From Streptomyces sp. WM6386 (lineage in GTDB: Bacteria > Actinomycetota > Actinomycetes > Streptomycetales > Streptomycetaceae), in the NCBI RefSeq assembly GCF_000972385.1, contig NZ_JXTE01000020.1, forward strand, positions 50,591-114,590: a DNA stretch of 64,000 nucleotides. Reading direction: 5' to 3'. The translations under genes were made by a program, and so were the position numbers. The notes under the pieces were generated by a model. The model had not been told where the DNA came from and made no database searches. It saw only the letters and a program-made list of their open reading frames with translations. Every line of letters begins with the position of its first letter. Position 1 is the first letter of the stretch. This document shows positions 1 to 6,300 of the stretch, piece after piece.

Positions 1-1292
1 TTCACCTGCCGGTCGACCCGGCCGAGGAACTCCAACGCGCCGCCGGGCCGGGCCCGTACGAGGTCGCCGGAGCGGTAGAGCCGCCGGCCCGGTGCCACGG
101 GGGGCGACCGGAGGAAGCGTTCCGCGGTCAGTTCGGGCCGGTCGAGATAGCCGAGGGCCAGGCCCGCGCCGCCGATGTACAGCTCGCCGGGTTCGCCCTC
201 GGGCACCGGGCGGCCGTCGTCGTCGAGGACCCACAGCTCGGTGTCCGGGACGGCGGAGCCGATGAGGACCTTGTCGAGGGCGGGGTCGCGCGGGCACACC
301 CAGGCGGTGCAGTGGATCGTGCACTCGCTGGGGCCGTAGAGGTTGGTCAGGGAGGCGGTGGAGCGGGCGTGGAAGCGGTGCACCAGGTCGGCGGGGAGCG
401 GCTCGCCGCCGGTCAGGACCTGGCGCAGACCGTCGTAGCGCTCGGTCTCGTCGCGGGCCAGCAGGAACAGTTCCAGCAGCGACACCCCGAAGTACATCGT
501 CGTGACGCGGTGGTCGCGGATCAGCGCCGCCAGGTGGTCGGCGTCGCGCTGTCCGCCGGGGGCGGAGAGCACGAGCGTGGCGCCGCAGAGCAACGGCCAG
601 TAGATCTCCGCGAGATACATGTCGAAGGTGCACGTGGTGTGGTGGACGAGCCGGTCGTCCTCGGTCATGGGGTGCGTGGTCTGCAGCGCGTTCATGCGGG
701 AGACCAGGGCGCGGTGGCTGATCAGGGACGCCTTGGGGCGGCCGGTCGAGCCGGACGTGAAGATCAGCGCGACGGGGTCGTCCGGAGACCCGCTCACCGG
801 TGCCGCCCGACCCTCGCGGTGGTCGTCGCTCGTGAGCATCGGGACCCCGCAGCCGTCGAGGCGGTCGCGCAGGGCCCGGCTCGTCAGTACCGCGCGCGGC
901 GCGCAGTCCTCCAGCATGCCGAGCGTGCGGGCGGGCGGATCGGCCACGTCGAACGCCGCGTGCGCGGCCCCCGCGCAGGCCACGCCCAGCACCGCGGCCA
1001 CGAACTCGACCGACCGCTCGTGATAGACCGCGACCCGGTCGCCGGGCCCCAGCCCCCGGGCCCCCAGCGCCGCCGCCACCGCCAGCACCCGCTCCCGCAA
1101 CTCCCCGGCACTCACCACCGCGCCGTCGGCACAGACCAGCGCGGTCCGCCCCGGGTCCCGCCCCAGACGCTCCAACAACAACGCATCAACCCGGTGCACG
1201 CCACCAGCGACATCCACGCCGACGGCCGCGCCCGCCGCGCCCGCCGAACCCGTCGCGCCCGCCATACCCGCCGTACTCGTCACACGCGTCAT
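1..1292 (-). CDS. NRPS protein beginning with an adenylation domain (partial, runs off the left edge)
   Basis: Amino-acid-activating adenylation (A) domain of a nonribosomal peptide synthetase. Only the first ~430 residues are visible; the rest lies left of the window. The ATG at 1292 overlaps the thioesterase stop as ATGA, so the two are translationally coupled. After a Gly/Ala-rich leader of ~25 residues there is a standard A domain: core A3 FTSGSTGRPK, A4 around FDMYLAE, A5 NLYGPSE, A7 YRSGDLV, A8 FLGRVDRQ. No condensation domain precedes it, so it could pair with the C-terminal C domain of the upstream synthetase or serve its A-less PCP in trans. My alignment to the PheA pocket gives roughly D-M-A-Y-L-G-L-I-H, which I cannot assign to a residue. 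The protein probably continues into a PCP, but this cannot be seen. Confidence 0.93.
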   Translation of the reverse strand, partial: MTRVTSTAGMAGATGSAGAAGAAVGVDVAGGVHRVDALLLERLGRDPGRTALVCADGAVVSAGELRERVLAVAAALGARGLGPGDRVAVYHERSVEFVAAVLGVACAGAAHAAFDVADPPARTLGMLEDCAPRAVLTSRALRDRLDGCGVPMLTSDDHREGRAAPVSGSPDDPVALIFTSGSTGRPKASLISHRALVSRMNALQTTHPMTEDDRLVHHTTCTFDMYLAEIYWPLLCGATLVLSAPGGQRDADHLAALIRDHRVTTMYFGVSLLELFLLARDETERYDGLRQVLTGGEPLPADLVHRFHARSTASLTNLYGPSECTIHCTAWVCPRDPALDKVLIGSAVPDTELWVLDDDGRPVPEGEPGELYIGGAGLALGYLDRPELTAERFLRSPPVAPGRRLYRSGDLVRARPGGALEFLGRVDRQV

Positions 1293-2044
1293 ACGAGACC
1301 CCAGTGGTCGAGGTTCTCCGCCACCGTCGTGGCCAGTGCCTGCGGCTCGTCCACGAGTAGTAGGTGGTGGCCCGGTAGCCAGACGGTGCGGGTGTGGGGG
1401 CCGAAGAGGGACCAGCCGTCGGTGCGTTCCTCCGAGCAGAGCTCGTCCTCGTCGCCGAAGACGGTCAGGAGGGGGACACCGGGGTCGAAGGGTTCGCAGA
1501 CGTAGTCCTCTACGGCCCTGATGTCCGCCACGATCGCCGGCAGCAGCAGGCCGAGCATCTCCTCGTTCGCGGCCAGCGTGTCCGGGACGCCGCCGAAGTC
1601 CCGCAGGATGTCCAGGACTTCGGCACGGTCGCGGCCGGGGTCGACGTCGCGCAGCGGACGGCGGCCGGGGTCGGGCTTCTCGTTCACCGCCCACTGGGAC
1701 ACCACGACGAGGCCCGCGACGCCGGCGGACCCCGAACGCCGCAGCGCCTCCAGCGCGATCACGGCGCCCGAGCAGACACCGAGCACGAGCAGGGGAGCCG
1801 AGCCCGGCAGGTCCCGGATCGTGGCGGTGACATCCGCGGTGAGGGCGTCGAGGTCGCCCCCGGTCTCCCGGACGCGGGACTCACGCCCGGGCAGCCGGGC
1901 CGTCGCCACCAGCCAGTCGTCCGGCGCGTGCGCGGCGAACGGCTGCCCGCTCGCCCCGCCCGCCCCGGCGTGCGGCACGATCAGCACCCGCAGTACGGCC
2001 CGCTCGGGGTCGGCCCCCGCCAGGGTCACATTCCTCGATGACAC
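1289..2044 (-). CDS. Type II thioesterase with cysteine nucleophile
   Basis: Stand-alone alpha/beta-hydrolase thioesterase of the kind that removes misprimed or stalled acyl groups from carrier proteins. Its 251 aa is normal for the family. The N-terminal strand and oxyanion region (LIVPHAGAGG, residues 21-30) are typical. At the nucleophile elbow the family's GxSxG is GVCSG (89-93), so the nucleophile is Cys91 instead of Ser. The other triad members are in place: Asp198 in GDED and His226 in GHH. The gene lies between the M18 peptidase and the A-domain gene and is coupled to the latter by ATGA. Cys nucleophiles occur in some release thioesterases, for example ones that form strained lactones, but are unusual for an editing enzyme. 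It may therefore take part in product release. The fold assignment is firm; the role is inferred. Confidence 0.9.
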   Translation of the reverse strand: MSSRNVTLAGADPERAVLRVLIVPHAGAGGASGQPFAAHAPDDWLVATARLPGRESRVRETGGDLDALTADVTATIRDLPGSAPLLVLGVCSGAVIALEALRRSGSAGVAGLVVVSQWAVNEKPDPGRRPLRDVDPGRDRAEVLDILRDFGGVPDTLAANEEMLGLLLPAIVADIRAVEDYVCEPFDPGVPLLTVFGDEDELCSEERTDGWSLFGPHTRTVWLPGHHLLLVDEPQALATTVAENLDHWGLV

Positions 2045-2071
2045 CTTCTGCCCGCCCTCTTGTCGGTCGGC

Positions 2072-3364
2072 TCAGCCCGCCGAGACGAACTCCGTCAGCG
2101 CCCGGGTCAGATACCCGGGGTCGTCCGCCCCGCACAGCTCGCGCGAGGAGTGCATGGACAGTCCGGGCACGCCCACGTCCACCGTCGTCACGCCCAGCCG
2201 GGCCGCGGTGAGCGGCCCGATCGACGTACCGCAGGGCATGGCGTTGTTGGACACGAACCGCTGCCAGGGCACCTCGGCGCGGTCCGCGGCGGCGGCGAAC
2301 GCGGCAAAGCCGGTGCCGTCGGTGGCGTACCGCTGATTGACGTTGACCTTGATCACCGGGCCGCCGTTGGGCAGCGGATGGTTGTCCGGGTCGTGCCGCT
2401 CGCTGTAGTTGGGGTGCACCGCGTGCGACATGTCGGCCGAGGCACAGATCGTGCCCGCCAGTGCCCGCGCCCAGTCCTCGGCGTCCCCGCCCCGCGCGGT
2501 CACCACCCGGCCCAGGACGCGTTCCAGGAGCGGGCCCTGCGCCCCGGTCTCGGAGCCGGAGCCGACCTCCTCGTGGTCGAACGCGGCGAGGACCGGGATG
2601 CGTTCGGCGGCCGCCGGCCAGGACTGTGCGACGGTGGCCAGCGTGGCGGCGCCCGCGTGGACGGAGACGAGGTTGTCCAGCCGCGCCGAGACCAGGAACT
2701 CCCGGTCGGCGCCCAGCAGTCCGGGTTTCTGCACATCGTGCAGCATCAGGTCCCAGCCGAGCACCTCACCCGGGTCGAGCCCGGCGCCGGCCGCGATCCG
2801 GCTCAGCAGCGCACCCGGCTCCGGCCGGCCCAGCGCCCACACGGGCTGGAGCTGGCGCTGCCGGTCGAGGGCGAGGCCCTCGTTCACCGTACGGTCGAGG
2901 TGGATCGCCAACTGCGGTACCCGCAACAGAGGTTCGTCGATCTTGACCAGCTTCGCCGTGCCGTCGCGCAGGGTCAGCCGGCCGGAGACACCGAGGTCGC
3001 GGTCGAGCCAGGTGTTCAGCGGGACCCCGCCGTAGATCTCCACGGCGACCTGGCGCCAGCCGGCCGAGCCGGTGTCCGGGGTCGGCTTCACCCGCAGGTT
3101 GGGGGAGTCGGTGTGCGCGCCGATGATCCGGAACGGTGTGTGCGCGGGCGCCCCCTCGGGGACGTACCAGGCGAGCAGCGCGCCGCCCCTGACGACGAAC
3201 CGGCCACCGCTGTGACCGGTCCACTCCTCGGTCTCCCGCAGCTCTTCGAAGCCGGCCTTCTCCAGGCGCTGCACGGTCTGCGCCACCGCGTGATAGGGCG
3301 AGGAGGCGGCTTCCAGGAAGGCGAGCAGGTCTTCGTTGTGCAGGGGATCGATGGCCTTGGTCAT
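2072..3364 (-). CDS. M18 family metallo-aminopeptidase inside the biosynthetic operon
   Basis: Dinuclear-zinc aminopeptidase of family M18 (aspartyl-aminopeptidase/ApeB type), 430 aa, which is full length. Metal-site motifs are intact: GAHTDSPN, DHEEVGS (Glu/Glu pair), SADMSHA and the late GLSMHSSRE. I chose the ATG at 3364 (MTKAID) because it begins where family homology begins; an upstream in-frame extension lies inside the synthetase gene. It starts 4 bp after the stop of the hybrid synthetase, so it appears to be co-transcribed. M18 enzymes are normally housekeeping proteins. Within an operon predicted to make an alpha-hydroxy-beta-amino acyl peptide, an aminopeptidase could be a resistant target copy, could degrade the compound, or could trim a precursor. 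Family assignment is strong; the cluster role is inference. Confidence 0.93.
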   Translation of the reverse strand: MTKAIDPLHNEDLLAFLEAASSPYHAVAQTVQRLEKAGFEELRETEEWTGHSGGRFVVRGGALLAWYVPEGAPAHTPFRIIGAHTDSPNLRVKPTPDTGSAGWRQVAVEIYGGVPLNTWLDRDLGVSGRLTLRDGTAKLVKIDEPLLRVPQLAIHLDRTVNEGLALDRQRQLQPVWALGRPEPGALLSRIAAGAGLDPGEVLGWDLMLHDVQKPGLLGADREFLVSARLDNLVSVHAGAATLATVAQSWPAAAERIPVLAAFDHEEVGSGSETGAQGPLLERVLGRVVTARGGDAEDWARALAGTICASADMSHAVHPNYSERHDPDNHPLPNGGPVIKVNVNQRYATDGTGFAAFAAAADRAEVPWQRFVSNNAMPCGTSIGPLTAARLGVTTVDVGVPGLSMHSSRELCGADDPGYLTRALTEFVSAG

Positions 3365-3368
3365 GCGC

Positions 3369-6300
3369 TTATGCCTCTCCGGAGGTGGTGGGGGCGAGCA
3401 ACTCGCCGACCGTGCGGCCGGGGTCGGTGCACAGGTCGTCGAGGACGGACAGGTAGGAGTCGAGGATTCGCTCCGCCGACTTCCTGTCCCACAGGTCCGC
3501 CGAGTATTCGACATAGGCCCGGTAGCCCAGCGCCGGATCGCGGCGCGGCGCCAGCCCGAACGTCAGCTCCGTGCGCGCCGCCGGTGGCGCCACGTCGTCC
3601 ACCTCCACCCCCAGTCCGGGGATCTCGATCTCCACGTCGTCGGTGTTCTGGAAGGCCAGCAGACACGACACCACCTCGGGCACCTCGCGTACGCCCGCCT
3701 CCCGCAGCGCCTGCCACACCTCGGCCGTCGGCAGCACGTTCGCCATGGCGGCCAGCGTCTCGGCCCCGGTGCGGACGACCAGTTCGGCGCACGTCTCCTC
3801 GGACCCGACCCGTATCCGCACCGGCATGTTCGTGGAGACCAGCGACACCAGCGTCTCGGTGTCGCTGCCGTCCCGGTTGGCGTACGGCACCCCCACCAGC
3901 AGGTCCCGCTGTCCCGAGAGCCGGGCCACGGTGACGCCGAGCGCGGCGGCCGCCACGGCGAACGGCGTCACCCGGTGGGCCGCGGCGAACCTCTCGACCC
4001 TGCCCCGCAGTTCGGCCGGGGCGTGGGCGCGGACGGTGTCGCCGTCGCCGCTGAGGTGTCCGGAGCGGGGCCGGTCCGTGGGCACCTCGAGGCGGGTGGG
4101 TACGCCGGTGAGGTGGTCGACGAAGTGCGCGGCCCGCCGGGTCCGTTCGGTCCCGCCCCGGCGTTCGAGCTGACGGCGGGCGTGGTCGGCGGGCTGGGCC
4201 GAGGGCGCGGACAGGGCGGGGGAGGTGCCGGTCGCGGCGGCGGTGTACAGGGCGGCCAGCTCGGCGAGGAGTACGCCGTGGGACCAGCCGTCGGTGCAGA
4301 TGTGGTGCACCACGAACATCAGCACCCACTCGTCCGGCGCGACCCGCAGCAGCCGCAGCCGGGGCAGGGTCGGGCGCGTCAGGTCGAAGGGCTCGTCGGC
4401 CGCCGTCCGGCAGGCCTGGTCCGCGCGCTGCGCGGCCCGTTCGGCGGGGAGCCGGCTGTAGTCGACGATCCGCAGGGGCGGCGGGGCGACGTCCACGACC
4501 TCCTGCCACCAGGCGCCCCCGCCGTCCTGGGCGTATCGGGTGCGCAGTGAGTGGTGGCGCCGCACCAGCTCGGTCAGGGCCGTGCGCAGGGCGTCCGTGT
4601 CGACGGGTCCGGTGAGGCGGATGCGCGTCGGCACGTTGTAGACCTGCGGCCGGGGCAGGGCGGGCTGGGCGGCCAGCATCCGGGCCTGCTGGTCGGTGAC
4701 GGGGGCACGGTCCACGACGTTCTCGGTGACTCCGGTGACTCCGGTGACTTCGGTGAGTCCGGCGGCCCCGCTCCCCGTCAGCGACCGGATCAGCGCGCCC
4801 AGCGTCGGTTCGGCGAAGAAGTCCGCCAGTGAGAACTCGGCACCGAGGGCGTCCCGCACCCGGTTGTGCAACCGGATCGCGGCGATCGAACTGCCGCCCA
4901 GGTCGAAGAAGTCGGCGGTGTCGGAGACGTCGTCGGTACCGAGGACGGAGGACCACAGGGCACGCAGGGTCTCGGCCTCCCGCGGGGTGGGCGCCACCGG
5001 ATGGCTCGCCGTCGCGGAGGCGGCCTGCACATCGCTCGCCGTCGCGGTGGGCGTGCCCGGGTCGCTCACTGTCGGGGTGGCGGCGGGTCCGGTGTCCGCC
5101 ACCGTCACGGCCCGTCCGCCCGCCATGGCCTCCAGTACCCGGTCCAGGTCCGCCAGCAGCCCCCGTACGGTCGACGCGTCGTACAGATCGGCGTCGTAGC
5201 GGATCCGCAGCCGTAGCCCGTCGCGGGTGTCCAGGGCCGCCAACGCCAGTTCCAGCGGGGCGGATTCGGTGCCGCCGGGGATCTGCTCCGTGGTGAGTCC
5301 GGGGAGCCGGAGCCGGGACAGGGGCGCGCCGTCCAGGTCCGCCGACACCGTCACCAGGGGGCGCGGGTGGCCCGGGTCGGGGTTGACGGCGGCCAACAGG
5401 GCGTCCACATCCACGTGTTGGTGCGCGTCGGCGGCGAACAGCGCGTCCCGGGTGGCCCGTACGGCGTCCCGCAGCCCGGTCGCGTCGGTGAGCGACGCCT
5501 TCAGCGGGAGTACGGCGACGTGGAAGCCGACGGTGTGCTCGGTGCCGGGGCGGCGCCTCCCGAAGGTCGATCCGACCACGAACTCGTCCTGCCCGGACCG
5601 CTCCCGCAGCACCAGCTGCCAGGCGGTGAGCAGCGTCGCGAACAGGGTCACCCCCTGTCGCCCGCTCCACTCCCGGAGCCGGCCCGCCCGGGGCGCGTCC
5701 CAGGAGACCTCCTCGGCCGCACCCCGCCCGGCGACCCGACGCCCGCGCGGCCGGTCCGTGGGCAGGGCGGGGGTGGGCGGCAGGGGGTCGAGATACCCGC
5801 GCCACCACTCCAGGTCGGCGGGGTCATAGCCGGTCGACGGCCTGTCCGGGGTGGTGGGGTGGTGGCCGGGCTGTGGTTCGTGCAGGTGGGCGGGGGTGTG
5901 AGGGGCCTGTGGCCCGGGCGCGGTGGTTCCCTCCGGTGCCGCGAACGCCGGTTCATCCGGGTGGGCAGGGGTGTGAGCGGTCCGCGGCTCGTCCAGGGTG
6001 GTTCCCGCCGGTGCCGCGAACGCCGGGTCCCGGTCCTCCACCGACGCCCGGTACAGCTCCTCCAGGTCCGCGGCGAGCAGCCCCGCCGAGTGGGCGTCCG
6101 TGATGATGTGGTGCAGGCCGAGGACCAGTACATGGTCGTCCGCGGCGAGGCGCAGCAGCCGGGGTGTGAACAGGGGGCCCTCGGCGAGGTCGTACGGCCG
6201 TCCGCTCTCCTCGCGCAGGACGGCGGCCACCGCCCCCGTCCCGTCGACGTCGGTCACCGTCAACTCCGGCCGCAGGTCGGGTCGTACGACTTGCTCGACC

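Noticed and set aside
312..1505. Long forward reading frame opposite the NRPS/thioesterase genes, and many similar antisense frames across the window
   Set aside because: They are Arg/Pro/Gly-rich shadows caused by high G+C. The opposite strand carries recognisable domains in every such case.
3365..3514. Upstream extension of the M18 aminopeptidase to an ATG at 3514
   Set aside because: The extra 50 residues lie inside the synthetase gene, have no family similarity, and the ATG at 3364 fits homologues and operon spacing.
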